From Pusillimonas sp. DMV24BSW_D (lineage in GTDB: Bacteria; Pseudomonadota; Gammaproteobacteria; Burkholderiales; Burkholderiaceae_B): a stretch of 64,000 nt of DNA. The position numbers were made by a program, and so were the translations under genes. The notes under the pieces are model-generated. The model was not told the origin of the DNA. It made no database searches and was given only the letters and a program-made list of their open reading frames with translations. The stretch's first letter is position 1. Each line of letters begins with the position of its first letter. This document shows positions 53,967-63,027 of this stretch, piece by piece. The DNA lies in the NCBI RefSeq assembly GCF_011388195.1, contig NZ_CP049990.1, positions 2,418,001 to 2,482,000 of the forward strand, given 5' to 3'.

Positions 53967-55136
53967 ATGCAACATCCACAAGCGGCAACCGACCCTTTTC
54001 TAACTTTTCGCAACGTCAAGAAAACCTACGATCAAAAATCACTGGTCGTAAAAGATTTCAATCTGGAAGTAAAAGAAGGCGAGTTCGTCACCCTTCTTGG
54101 CCCATCCGGCTCCGGTAAAACCACGGTGTTAATGATGCTGGCGGGCTTCGAGAATGTCACCAGCGGCAGTATCAGTATTAACGGCATACCAATTACCGCC
54201 ACCCCACCTTACAAGCGGAATATTGGCATGGTGTTTCAGAACTACGCCCTGTTTCCCCACATGACGGTAGCCGAGAATCTGGCTTATCCGCTAAAAGTGC
54301 GCAAACTGCCCCGCGCCCACATCAAGCAGAAAGTGACTGAGTATCTCAAGCTCATTGAAATGGAAGATTTCGGTAACCGCCATCCTGGTCAGTTATCCGG
54401 CGGGCAACGCCAGCGGGTTGCGCTTGCCCGCGCATTGATATTCGAACCCGCCCTGGTCCTGATGGACGAACCCCTCGGCGCGCTTGATAAGAAGCTGCGT
54501 GAACAAATGCAGTTCGAAATTACCCGCCTTCATCAAAAGTTGGGGTTCACCGTAATTTATGTCACCCACGATCAGGTTGAAGCGCTTACCATGTCGAACC
54601 GGATTGCGGTCTTCAACCGCGGTAAGGTGCAACAATTTGCCGAACCCAGTGCGCTCTATGAACGCCCCGCCAATGCTTTTGTGGCCAGTTTTATCGGTGA
54701 AAACAATCTCATCCCGGCCACCATTCAAAGCATTCAACCTAACGGTATCGTGCAAGCAAAACTGGCAAACGATACCGTTATTTCCGCAGTGAACGGCAAC
54801 TGCTCTGACAAAGGTTCGACCTGCATTATTTCTGTTCGCCCGGAAAAGCTGCGAACAGCGCAACTCGAAGACCAAGAAACGCCCAACCTCACAACGGAAA
54901 ATCGGCTCGCCGTCACCTTCGTCACGCGTCACTACGTCGGCGACTTCATGCGTGACTTTTTCTCTTTACCCGAAGGTGCCGTCGGCTCCCTTGGTACCGA
55001 CACCACTATCACCACAAAAACGCTGAACGGCCTTAATGCTCCGTCTTTTCGCGAGGGGCAAACCACAGAACTGTGCTGGCAACAAGCTGATTGTTTTGCA
55101 TTCCAACCTGACTCATCCTCTCTTCAAGGAGATTAA
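53967..55136 (+). CDS. ABC transporter ATP-binding protein, polyamine (PotA) type
   Basis: A 389-residue ATPase. Walker A GPSGSGKTT (about 53-61), Q-loop FQNYALFPHMTVAENLAYPL, signature LSGGQRQRVALARAL, Walker B ALVLMDEPLGALDKKLR and the His-loop YVTHDQVEAL are followed by a TOBE domain to the end. The group includes PotA, PotG and related iron or putrescine importers. It heads a four-gene operon with binding protein and two permeases (2-4 bp gaps). The actual substrate is uncertain. Confidence 0.92.
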   Translation: MQHPQAATDPFLTFRNVKKTYDQKSLVVKDFNLEVKEGEFVTLLGPSGSGKTTVLMMLAGFENVTSGSISINGIPITATPPYKRNIGMVFQNYALFPHMTVAENLAYPLKVRKLPRAHIKQKVTEYLKLIEMEDFGNRHPGQLSGGQRQRVALARALIFEPALVLMDEPLGALDKKLREQMQFEITRLHQKLGFTVIYVTHDQVEALTMSNRIAVFNRGKVQQFAEPSALYERPANAFVASFIGENNLIPATIQSIQPNGIVQAKLANDTVISAVNGNCSDKGSTCIISVRPEKLRTAQLEDQETPNLTTENRLAVTFVTRHYVGDFMRDFFSLPEGAVGSLGTDTTITTKTLNGLNAPSFREGQTTELCWQQADCFAFQPDSSSLQGD

Positions 55137-55138
55137 AC

Positions 55139-56209
55139 ATGAACAGAACGCTGAAAACACTGTTGGGAACAACGGTATTGGCCGGCCTCGTTATCGCCGG
55201 CCAGGCGCACGCACAAGAGCGACCCCTTACCGTCGTCTCGTTCGGCGGCGCCTATGGGGCAGCGCAAAAGAAACATCAGGTTGACCCTTACGCCGCTGAA
55301 ACCGGCAAGAAAGTCGTCATGGAAAGCTACGCCGGCGGCGTGGCGGAAATGACAGCGCAAGTGCAATCAGGCAACATTCAATGGGATGTAGTCGACATTG
55401 AGTCGATCGATCTGGAGCGTGCCTGCGCAGAAGGCCTGCTGGAGGTCATCCCGCGCGACATCCTCTTACCAGGTGACGACGGCACACCGGCCAAAGAAGA
55501 TTTCTTCCCTGTTACGCTGGAAAATGAGTGCGGCATCGGCGTCATGTTGTGGGGCAACATCTTCGCCTATAACAACGAAACCGTCGGCAACGTGAAGCCC
55601 ACCACCCTGGAAGATTTTTTCAACGTAGAAAAAATTCCCGGCAAACGCGCTCTACGTAAGCGCCCGCAAGTGAACATGGAATGGGCGTTGTTGGCCGACG
55701 GTGTCGCTCCGGAAAAGGTCTACGACTTACTGGCCACCCCTGAAGGCCAGGCCCGCGCCTTTGCCAAATTGGATACGATTAAAGACCATGTGGTTTGGTA
55801 CGACAGTTGGTCGCAGGCTCCGCAGTTGCTGAACGACGGCGGCGCCGTGATGGTGCAATCGGCTAACGGCCGTATCTACAACGCTATTGCCGATGAGAAT
55901 CGGCCTTTCACCATTGTGTGGGACAACACCTTGTTTGATATGGATGTCTGGTCGATTTTAAAGGGGTCGCCCAACAAAGAGCAGGCACTTGAGTTCATTG
56001 CGTTCACCACACGCACCAAACCACTGGTAGGTTTCCAAGACGTGGCTTACGGCCCTGCGCGTAAATCCTCTCAGGCACTGGTCGACCCGGATGTGTTACC
56101 GCATTTGCCCAGCAGTCATCTGGATAAAGGCATGAAGGCGAATAACGTATTCTGGGCCGACTACGGCGAATCTCTAACCGAAAAATTCAACGAGTGGTTG
56201 CTGAAATAA
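55139..56209 (+). CDS. Periplasmic binding protein, spermidine/putrescine (PotD) type
   Basis: A 356-residue type II binding protein with a signal peptide (LLGTTVLAGLVIAGQAHA). The PotD/Ydc-like frame is seen: LTVVSFGGAYGAAQKKHQVDPYAAETGKKVVMESYAGG, IQWDVVDIESIDLERACAEGLLEVI, and WVSILKGSP-like end (DVWSILKGSPNKEQALEFIAF). These receptors bind polyamines or other small cations or carboxylates. It lies between ATPase and permeases. Confidence 0.9.
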   Translation: MNRTLKTLLGTTVLAGLVIAGQAHAQERPLTVVSFGGAYGAAQKKHQVDPYAAETGKKVVMESYAGGVAEMTAQVQSGNIQWDVVDIESIDLERACAEGLLEVIPRDILLPGDDGTPAKEDFFPVTLENECGIGVMLWGNIFAYNNETVGNVKPTTLEDFFNVEKIPGKRALRKRPQVNMEWALLADGVAPEKVYDLLATPEGQARAFAKLDTIKDHVVWYDSWSQAPQLLNDGGAVMVQSANGRIYNAIADENRPFTIVWDNTLFDMDVWSILKGSPNKEQALEFIAFTTRTKPLVGFQDVAYGPARKSSQALVDPDVLPHLPSSHLDKGMKANNVFWADYGESLTEKFNEWLLK

Positions 56210-56212
56210 GTC

Positions 56213-57457
56213 ATGCATCAAAACCCAGGCGGCCTTTCGGCCGCCGAAATACATACCGAGAGAAAGGAACAGCAACGACGACGGCGCAATAGCTTGCTGC
56301 TGGTGGTACCTATTTTGCTGTTTCTTTTTTTCGCCTTTGTCGCGCCGATTTCCAGCATGCTTCACCGAAGCATCTACAACCCCACATTGGTTGAGCTGAT
56401 ACCCGACACGGTTAATGCACTATCCAATTGGGACCGTACGGGGACGCCAAAACCCGAAACGCTACTCACGTTCAGTATTGAATTACAGCAATTGGCAAAA
56501 AAGCGTGAGTCAGGCCGCCTGGCTTCCGCCGTTAACCGGTCTTACCCCGGCGCCACCAGCCTAATTAACGCCACGGCACGCAAATTACGCAACGTCGACC
56601 CCAATCAACTGGCGCAAACCGGGCACCTGGCCTTACTTGATACCGACCCACGCTGGAGTGAGACCAAGCTATGGCAAGCCATTGACCGGCTTGGAGCCAA
56701 ATACCGGATAGACAACTACCTAACCGCGCTTGACCTTGAGCGCGACGCGCAAGGCAACATTCAAAAGCGTCAATCATCCAACATTTACATTGACCTCTAC
56801 AGTAAAACGCTCAGTATGTCGCTGATTATTACGCTGCTGTGCATTGCGCTGGGCTACCCGGTGGCCTACTGTTTGGCCCACGCCCCTGCCCGGGTTGCAG
56901 GTGTTTTACTGGTAATGGTGTTATTGCCGTTCTGGACCTCCTTTCTGGTGCGCACAACCGCATGGATCGCCCTGCTGCAAACCAATGGTGTAATCAACTC
57001 TTTACTGCAAAGCGTGGGCATTATTGACCAACCACTTGAGCTGCTCTACACCTCCTTGGCCACTATTTTGGCCATGACACATATTTTGCTGCCGTTCATG
57101 ATTCTGCCGCTGTACAGCGTTATGAAAGGCATCGACCCCAGCCATGTAAAGGCCGCGCTGTCTTTAGGCAGCCCCCCGTTTTCCGCTTTCGTGCGCGTAT
57201 ATCTGCCCCAAACCGTGCCGGGGCTCAGTGCCGGCTCATTACTGGTTTTCATCACCGCAGTGGGCTACTACATCATTCCGGCATTGGTAGGCGGCACCGA
57301 CGGCCAAATGATTTCCAACATCATTGCATACCACATGCAGCAATCAAATAATTGGGGGCTGGCTTCGGCACTGGGTTCGCTGTTACTGGCGGTTATTGTG
57401 ATTCTGTATTGGCTTTACGACCGCCTGGTTGGCGCCAGTAATCTGAAACTGAGCTAG
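56213..57457 (+). CDS. ABC permease (PotB-like) with a large N-terminal periplasmic insert
   Basis: A 414-residue inner-membrane permease. The first helix is at about 26-46 (NSLLLVVPILLFLFFAFVAPIS). Then an unusually long periplasmic loop of about 140 residues (PDTVNALSNWDRTGTPKPETLL to NIYIDLYSKTLS) precedes the second helix. The binding-protein-dependent permease core follows, with the EAA-like loop KGIDPSHVKAALSLGSPPFSAFVRVYLPQTVPGL. Typical PotB proteins are about 280-310 residues, so the insert explains the excess. Confidence 0.9.
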   Translation: MHQNPGGLSAAEIHTERKEQQRRRRNSLLLVVPILLFLFFAFVAPISSMLHRSIYNPTLVELIPDTVNALSNWDRTGTPKPETLLTFSIELQQLAKKRESGRLASAVNRSYPGATSLINATARKLRNVDPNQLAQTGHLALLDTDPRWSETKLWQAIDRLGAKYRIDNYLTALDLERDAQGNIQKRQSSNIYIDLYSKTLSMSLIITLLCIALGYPVAYCLAHAPARVAGVLLVMVLLPFWTSFLVRTTAWIALLQTNGVINSLLQSVGIIDQPLELLYTSLATILAMTHILLPFMILPLYSVMKGIDPSHVKAALSLGSPPFSAFVRVYLPQTVPGLSAGSLLVFITAVGYYIIPALVGGTDGQMISNIIAYHMQQSNNWGLASALGSLLLAVIVILYWLYDRLVGASNLKLS

Positions 57458-57461
57458 TCAA

Positions 57462-58292
57462 ATGACAGAAGCCACCTATTATTCCTGGCAGCACCGTTTA
57501 AGCGTCTGGCTTTTGCGCCTGGGTGCCGGGTTGGTTTTGTTTTTCCTGTTGCTGCCCATTGCGATTGTCATTCCGCTGTCATTCAACGCGGAACCCTTTT
57601 TTACTTTCACCGAGGGTATGCTGCGGCTTGACCCTGCCGCCTATTCACTGGAGTGGTATCGCACCATTGCCGACAGCGCGAAATGGAAACTGGCCATACG
57701 CAACAGCTTCTTAATTGGCCTATGCGCCACCTTTATCGCTACTACCTTGGGTACCCTGGCTGCGGTAGGTTTGGCCAGTTCCACCATGCCGTTGCGCCGC
57801 GCTATTACGGCACTGCTGCTTTCGCCCATGATTGTGCCGCTCATTATTGTGGCTGCGGGCATGTTTTTCTTCTACACCCGCTTTAACCTGGTGGCCAGCT
57901 TCTGGGGGATTGTTATTGCCCACGCCGCCCTGGGTGTGCCTTTCGTTATTATTACCGTTACCGCCACCCTTAGCCAATTCGATCAATCGCTTTACCGGGC
58001 CGGCCTAAGCATGGGTGCTTCGCCATTCAAGGTATTTTGCACCGTTATCGTTCCCCTGATTCGCCCAGGTGTTATTTCCGGCGCCCTGTTCGCCTTTGGC
58101 ATTTCGTTCGACGAAGTCATTGTGGTGCTATTCCTGGCCGGGCCCGACCAAATCACCATTCCACGCCAAATGTTTTCCGGCCTGCGCGAACAAATTAACC
58201 CCACTATTCTGGCTGTCGCCACCCTGTTGATTGTATTTTCCGTTACGCTACTGGCCACCCTTGAAGTGTTGCGGCGACGCATGCCGAAATGA
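57462..58292 (+). CDS. ABC permease (PotC-like)
   Basis: A 276-residue permease with six hydrophobic segments (LGAGLVLFFLLLPIAIVIPLSF; SFLIGLCATFIATTLGTLAAVGL; LLLSPMIVPLIIVAAGMFFF; and others) and the EAA-type loop LYRAGLSMGASPFKVFCTVIVPLIRPGV. It pairs with the preceding permease and begins 5 bp after its stop. Last gene of the importer operon. Confidence 0.92.
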   Translation: MTEATYYSWQHRLSVWLLRLGAGLVLFFLLLPIAIVIPLSFNAEPFFTFTEGMLRLDPAAYSLEWYRTIADSAKWKLAIRNSFLIGLCATFIATTLGTLAAVGLASSTMPLRRAITALLLSPMIVPLIIVAAGMFFFYTRFNLVASFWGIVIAHAALGVPFVIITVTATLSQFDQSLYRAGLSMGASPFKVFCTVIVPLIRPGVISGALFAFGISFDEVIVVLFLAGPDQITIPRQMFSGLREQINPTILAVATLLIVFSVTLLATLEVLRRRMPK

Positions 58293-58310
58293 TGGTTTGA
58301 ACGCGAATGC

Positions 58311-59009
58311 CTAAATCGAAAACCACACCGTATCCGGATCGCGGTACACATTCACGCGCCCATTCACCCGATGGTAAGTTAAATAACAATAATCGCGCGG
58401 CTTACTTAACACTTTGGGCGTAAAAACCGCCGCATTCGTTCCAATATATCGCGCCGACGATGTCCACACCCCTGGGTACCCCTGGCGATGCAGCTTATTA
58501 CCCAAAAACTGGCAATCGCCATAGTCGTTTGCTGTTAATTGAGGCCACGTCTTCGCCATAGGCAGTAAATTCACCAGTGCCGCTTCACAATGCACCCAAT
58601 AAACCCGGCGCTCTATCTTGACGTCGTTAATGTTTTGAAAACCCGCATCAGCCAACAACCCATTCTGCCAGTGATAAACCGTTTCATACACGGTCGTTTC
58701 CAGCAACTCACTGCCATACCAAACACCAAATTTGCCTGCGCTAAAACGACTTTGGCCGATATGATCAAAGGGAAACTGAATGGCGGAAAAATGGGCGGCG
58801 TCTTCGAACGGACGATCAATAACAGGCTGCTCTGACTCATAAAACGGTGGCTTGAACGCAAGCTCCAGGTTAATCGCCGAACGCCAATCCTCCGGATGAT
58901 CACTTAAGTCGTCAAACAGATCCTGCCCTTGGCGCAACGAGACAATATTTCTAAATAAATCCTGCTCAACATTTTTGAGTGTCAGACCGTCTAAGTCGGC
59001 AAACGCCAT
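58311..59009 (-). CDS. RES-domain toxin of a toxin-antitoxin pair
   Basis: A 232-residue protein with the RES domain: FPFDHIGQSRFSAGKFGVWYGSELLETTVYETVYHW, with the Arg, Glu and Ser-type residues that name the family, and later RQGYPGVWTSSAR. RES toxins are NAD+-phosphorolysing enzymes related to ADP-ribosyltransferases. Its ATG overlaps the antitoxin stop (TAATG). The N-terminal 70 residues before the domain are longer than in minimal RES toxins. It ends 18 bp from the convergent permease gene. Confidence 0.88.
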   Translation of the reverse strand: MAFADLDGLTLKNVEQDLFRNIVSLRQGQDLFDDLSDHPEDWRSAINLELAFKPPFYESEQPVIDRPFEDAAHFSAIQFPFDHIGQSRFSAGKFGVWYGSELLETTVYETVYHWQNGLLADAGFQNINDVKIERRVYWVHCEAALVNLLPMAKTWPQLTANDYGDCQFLGNKLHRQGYPGVWTSSARYIGTNAAVFTPKVLSKPRDYCYLTYHRVNGRVNVYRDPDTVWFSI

Positions 59010-59395
59010 TAACGGCCCCGCTGAACGTCGAGATAAGAACGTACCTGATGTAAGCCCATAATGCCGTACTTCTCAGCAACGGTAACAGGTGATAAACCAC
59101 CAAAAGCCCGGTTGGCCTGCGTCATCCAGGTATACGCCAACTGACGGTTATGCGGGAATAATAAACGCAACGACTTATGAATACCCAGCAAAATACCTGC
59201 CCGTTCGAGCTTGTCGCGATCGTTGGCCAATGGTTTGCCCGAGCGGTAATCAGACAGCAAACCGCGATTGGTGGGCGAATAACCCAACAAACCCAGCATT
59301 TGCGTACTGTTTAAACCCCAGTGGTCAAATAGCTTCATGAGCATGACGCTAATTTTGCTGCGGTCGACCCCGTGCGTACTGTGATCTGTTTGCAT
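59009..59395 (-). CDS. Xre/MbcA/ParS-type antitoxin
   Basis: A 128-residue protein with an Xre-like N-terminal DNA-binding region (LMKLFDHWGLNSTQMLGLLGYSPTNRGLLSDYRSGKPL) and the C-terminal DUF2384 (MbcA/ParS) domain (ERAGILLGIHKSLRLLFPHNRQLAYTWMTQANRAFGGLSPVTVAEKYGIMGLHQVRSYLD). This pairing with a RES toxin is the standard RES-Xre system. An operator palindrome lies just upstream, consistent with autoregulation. Confidence 0.9.
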   Translation of the reverse strand: MQTDHSTHGVDRSKISVMLMKLFDHWGLNSTQMLGLLGYSPTNRGLLSDYRSGKPLANDRDKLERAGILLGIHKSLRLLFPHNRQLAYTWMTQANRAFGGLSPVTVAEKYGIMGLHQVRSYLDVQRGR

Positions 59396-59424
59396 ACAAA
59401 ACCTTTATTATTTAACCCGTACAA

Positions 59425-59452
59425 TTGTTATTATAACAACACAATATGTTAT
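59425..59452. promoter_or_regulatory. Operator palindrome of the RES-Xre pair
   Basis: TTGTTAT-T-ATAACAA (59425-59439, perfect) plus a further half-site TGTTAT at 59447-59452, 30-57 bp before the antitoxin ATG. Such repeats are bound by the antitoxin in this family. Confidence 0.7.
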
Positions 59453-59534
59453 TTAAGCAACAACTCAGACGTCTCTACTTGAAACACACATAAGGTAAAC
59501 AACAAGGTCACACAAATAGCCCTATTCCCAAAAC

Positions 59535-59566
59535 AAAACGCCTCCTGTTTCAGGAGGCGTTTTTTA
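59535..59566. terminator. Bidirectional terminator after cspA
   Basis: AAAACGCCTCCTG / CAGGAGGCGTTTT, a 13-bp stem with loop TTT, with T-runs on either strand. A second hairpin, ACCCGTTT / AAACGGGT (59575-59594), lies directly after the cspA stop. Confidence 0.9.
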
Positions 59567-59602
59567 TCGCGAGCGACCCGTTTTTACAAACGGGTGGGGC
59601 GA

Positions 59603-59812
59603 TTAAAGAATTTGAATATTTGAAGCCTGAGGACCTTTCTGGCCTTCAACTGCTACAAACGACACACGCTGGTTCTCTTCGAGAGATTTGTGGCCTGTGC
59701 CCTGAATTTCGCTGTAATGTGCGAAAAGGTCTTTACCACCGGATTCCGGCATGATGAAGCCGAAACCTTTTTCGTTGTTAAACCATTTCACAATACCAAT
59801 TTCTGTTTTCAA
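59603..59812 (-). CDS. Cold-shock domain protein (CspA family)
   Basis: A 69-residue protein consisting of one [34 protein letters not shown] (RNP1 KGFGFI, RNP2 DLFAHYS) and [20 protein letters not shown]. It binds single-stranded nucleic acid as an RNA chaperone. The long leader to the next gene and the strong terminators make it a single-gene unit. Whether it is cold-induced is not visible. Confidence 0.95.
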   Translation of the reverse strand: MKTEIGIVKWFNNEKGFGFIMPESGGKDLFAHYSEIQGTGHKSLEENQRVSFVAVEGQKGPQASNIQIL

Positions 59813-59909
59813 TTTAATAGTCCTAAGATAAAAGGGAAAAAATTATCCCCATACGCACTTTGGACCTATTTCGCACATAATGCCAGCACTGTTACAAAAT
59901 AACACGCTG

Positions 59910-60617
59910 TTATTTGTCTTTCCTGCGTTCAGTATCGTTTGCGAATTGCTGAATCTTACGGGTTGGCCCCGACACAATGAGCAAGTCATCAGGCAAAATT
60001 CGCGTTTCAGGAACCGCGTGCTGGAAATCCGTTTGGGCCCGTTTAACACCGACCACCGTTACACCGAATTTCTCGCGCACCCGCGAGTCGAACAACACTT
60101 GATTATGGGTTGATTCCGGCGCCCGGATTTTGGCAATGGCAAAGCCATCATCAAACTCAATAAAATCCATCATCCGGGCCGTAATCAAATGCGCAACCCT
60201 TTCACCCATGTCAGCCTCGGGCGACACAACGTGATGCGCCCCGATTCTACGGGCAATCTTGCCATGCTCCGGCGTTAAAGCTTTGATCCAGATATCCTTG
60301 ATACCCAACTCGGTCAGCGCCATCAAGGTCATCAAACTGGCGGACAAATCTGAACCGATCCCAATAATGGCGTGCGAAAAGTCGGCAACGCCAAGCTGGC
60401 GCATAGTGTTCACATTCGTTGAGTCGGCCTGCACCGCGTGTGTCAGCATATCGGCCCACACCTGAACCAACTCGGGGTCACGGTCGATTCCCATGACATC
60501 ATGCCCCAAACGGGTCAAGGCATCGGCAACCGAACTGCCGAATCGGCCCAAGCCTATAACAACAGCACTGTCACCTTTGGAAAACGAAAACTGTTCGGTA
60601 AATAAACTAGCCAACAA
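59910..60617 (-). CDS. ktrA: Potassium uptake regulatory subunit KtrA/TrkA (RCK domains)
   Basis: A 235-residue cytoplasmic protein with an N-terminal RCK_N Rossmann domain (SAVVIGLGRFGSSVADALTRLGHDVMGIDRDPELVQ; GxGxxGxxxA plus acidic end) and an RCK_C domain. It gates the KtrB channel in response to nucleotides. The start is TTG 60617, overlapping the ktrB stop by 11 bp, with GAGGAG about 9 nt upstream. The symbol is by family and pairing. Confidence 0.88.
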   Translation of the reverse strand: MLASLFTEQFSFSKGDSAVVIGLGRFGSSVADALTRLGHDVMGIDRDPELVQVWADMLTHAVQADSTNVNTMRQLGVADFSHAIIGIGSDLSASLMTLMALTELGIKDIWIKALTPEHGKIARRIGAHHVVSPEADMGERVAHLITARMMDFIEFDDGFAIAKIRAPESTHNQVLFDSRVREKFGVTVVGVKRAQTDFQHAVPETRILPDDLLIVSGPTRKIQQFANDTERRKDK

Positions 60618-61935
60618 TGGGATGCTCCTCAGCGTAACGATATGGCATGCGGCGTTTGCTTAAGACGATCGAGGTTGCCAGTGTAATCGTACCGACACGC
60701 CCAAAATACATTAATGCGGCCAAAATAACTTGGGCTTCAGATGGCAAATCGGCCGTAATACCGGTAGACAACCCCACCGTACCAAAAGCGGATACGACCT
60801 CGAAAATAACCTGGTCGGTAGGCAGATCCGTCATGCGCAGAATCATCACTGTTGCAGTCACAACCAGGGCACTGCCTAAAACCAGAACGGTCACCGCTTG
60901 CCTTTGTGCCTGCGGCCCCACCCGGCGACCAAACGCTTCACTATCGTTCAACCCGCGAATTTCGGCAATCACAATCAGTACCAAAATAACGACCGTGCCG
61001 ACTTTAACGCCACCAGCCGTACCGGCACTGCCTCCGCCAATAAACATTAATAAATAATGCAGCGCCCAGCTTTCATGATTAAGTAAGCCAATATCCAGCG
61101 CATTAAACCCTGCTGTGCGAGCCGAAACCGACATAAACGCCGCTGACCACAGTTTATCCATAAAGGACAACGCCCCCAGAGTTTGTTCGTTATGCCACTC
61201 GAAAGCCAATAACCCCAGAAAACCAACCAACAATAGAACACCTGTGCCCAACAAAGTCAGCTTTGTGTGCAAAGACCAGTGCCTGGGATCGCGGATTTTC
61301 ATCCGTAAATCATGTAAGACCGGAAAACCAATGCCGCCCACCATGATTGCAACCATAATGGGCAACAATATCAATGGATCAACGGCGAATCTCATCAAAC
61401 TATCGGGGTAAATTGAAAAGCCCGCGTTATTGAATGCGGAAATTGCATGAAACACACCATTCCAGGCCGCTTCTGCGAAAGACATGGGGTATGCAGCGTA
61501 AAAACGCGTGGTGAGGAAAACTGCCGTAATCACTTCGACCACCACGGTCACGACAAAAACAAGTTTAGCCACACTGCCGATGTCACCCAGGCCCAGCGAA
61601 TGCGTTTCCACTTGTGTCACCAGCTTGGTACGCAGGCGCAACGAACGATTCACCATTAAACCCAGCAAGGTGGCTGCCGTCATCATGCCGAAGCCGCCAA
61701 TCTGGCATAAAAACAGAATGATCACCTGGCCAAACATCGACCAATACGTACCCGTATCCACAATGACCAAACCGGTCACACACACCGCCGAAACGGCGGT
61801 AAAAAAAGAAACCAGCAACGACCCCGACTCCGCAGTTGCGTGCGACACAGGCAACATCAGCAACAGCGTTCCGGCAAGAATCGCGACCAGGAAACCAAAC
61901 GCAACGGCCCTGGCCGGATGAAGTAGAAATCTCAT
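60607..61935 (-). CDS. ktrB: Potassium uptake channel subunit KtrB (TrkH family)
   Basis: A 442-residue membrane protein with four MPM repeats. The selectivity segments are seen as SAVCVTGL (first), SAFNNAGFSIY (second), SARTAGFNALD (third) and SAFGTVGLSTGI (fourth), the pattern of Trk/Ktr/HKT channels. It moves K+ (or Na+) across the inner membrane, with KtrA as regulatory ring. Size (442 against about 480 for TrkH) and coupling to a single RCK protein fit Ktr better than Trk. Confidence 0.92.
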   Translation of the reverse strand: MRFLLHPARAVAFGFLVAILAGTLLLMLPVSHATAESGSLLVSFFTAVSAVCVTGLVIVDTGTYWSMFGQVIILFLCQIGGFGMMTAATLLGLMVNRSLRLRTKLVTQVETHSLGLGDIGSVAKLVFVVTVVVEVITAVFLTTRFYAAYPMSFAEAAWNGVFHAISAFNNAGFSIYPDSLMRFAVDPLILLPIMVAIMVGGIGFPVLHDLRMKIRDPRHWSLHTKLTLLGTGVLLLVGFLGLLAFEWHNEQTLGALSFMDKLWSAAFMSVSARTAGFNALDIGLLNHESWALHYLLMFIGGGSAGTAGGVKVGTVVILVLIVIAEIRGLNDSEAFGRRVGPQAQRQAVTVLVLGSALVVTATVMILRMTDLPTDQVIFEVVSAFGTVGLSTGITADLPSEAQVILAALMYFGRVGTITLATSIVLSKRRMPYRYAEEHPIVG

Positions 61936-61995
61936 GGAAATTGAGTAACGATGAATGTGCGGGCATTTTACGCCCGAATCATTCGCTGAAAGTAC

Positions 61996-62895
61996 TTACG
62001 CCGTTAATGTGTATTTTCCCGCCAACGTCATAAATGCTTTCAAATAGCCAATACTCAAATCGGAGTCGCGAACCCCCAGATGAATCTGTTTATGAATTCC
62101 TTGCTGCCCCAAGCGTATCGGCACTACATCGAACTGCGCGGCATTTTCGTCTACCAGCCAACGGGGCAAGGCGGCAACGCCACGCCCACACGCCACCATT
62201 TGCAACATGATGTCTGTAGTTTCAATTTCCTTATGCCGTCGGGGTGCCAACCCCGCTGGAAGTAGAAATTGCGAATAAATATCAAGGCGCTCGATGGAAA
62301 CGGGGTACGTAACCAACGTTTCGCTTGCCAGGTGACTCGGTTCCACATAATCCAAACCACTTAGCGGATGATCGCTTCCCACCACAAGGACCTGTTCATA
62401 ATCAAAGACAGGCGCAAAATGGAGCCCGCTCTTATAAAACGGATCCGGTGTCACCAACATATCAATTTCATGGCTGAATAACGCGCCAATGCCACCAAAC
62501 TGAAACTTCTGCCTTACATCAATATCCACATCGGGCCATTGCTGCATATAAGGCGAGACCACCTTTAATAGCCACTGATAACAAGGGTGACACTCCATTC
62601 CAATGCGCAACTGGCCTCGTTCGCCCAGGGAAAACTCCCGCAGCCGGTCTTCTGCGTCGAGAAACTGTGGTACCAGTCGATTCGCCATCCCCAACAAATA
62701 CTCGCCCGACTGCGTCAGCCGCAGACTGCGCCCTTCGCGATGCCATACCGCGACGCCCAATTGGTTTTCCAATTTACGTATGGCATGACTTAAGGCCGAC
62801 TGTGTGAGATGCAGATGATCGGCCGCCGCTGTTAAAGAGCCATGCTCATTCACCGCCCGAATAATTGCCAGATGGATACGTTCAATAATCGCCAT
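61996..62895 (-). CDS. metR: LysR-family regulator MetR
   Basis: A 299-residue LysR regulator, divergent from metE, as in many proteobacteria. The wHTH is at about 5-65 (IERIHLAIIRAVNEHGSLTAAADHLHLTQSALSHAIRKLENQLGVAVWHREGRSLRLTQSG), then the MetR effector domain (RIGMECHPCYQWLLKVVSPYMQQWPDVDIDV). MetR uses homocysteine as co-inducer. A TGAA-N5-TTCA site lies just outside its start. Confidence 0.93.
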   Translation of the reverse strand: MAIIERIHLAIIRAVNEHGSLTAAADHLHLTQSALSHAIRKLENQLGVAVWHREGRSLRLTQSGEYLLGMANRLVPQFLDAEDRLREFSLGERGQLRIGMECHPCYQWLLKVVSPYMQQWPDVDIDVRQKFQFGGIGALFSHEIDMLVTPDPFYKSGLHFAPVFDYEQVLVVGSDHPLSGLDYVEPSHLASETLVTYPVSIERLDIYSQFLLPAGLAPRRHKEIETTDIMLQMVACGRGVAALPRWLVDENAAQFDVVPIRLGQQGIHKQIHLGVRDSDLSIGYLKAFMTLAGKYTLTA

Positions 62896-62898
62896 GCA

Positions 62899-62911
62899 TG
62901 AACAAAATTCA
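62899..62911. promoter_or_regulatory. MetR box between metR and metE
   Basis: TGAA-CAAAA-TTCA matches the MetR consensus TGAANNNNNTTCA exactly, 4 bp outside the metR ATG and about 117 bp before metE. This suits autorepression and activation of metE. Confidence 0.75.
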
Positions 62912-63027
62912 TTGATTTATGTAGAAATACCATTTTACTTCATTGATCAAAAAACCAACAATAAACCCCTCATCACCGGGCAAGACTGAAGCCGACACAT
63001 CATTCGAACAATTGACCATTCACACGC

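Noticed and set aside
62896-63027. Possible SAM or cobalamin riboswitch before metE
   Set aside because: The gap is about 130 bp, without the conserved boxes or long pairing elements; a MetR box explains control.
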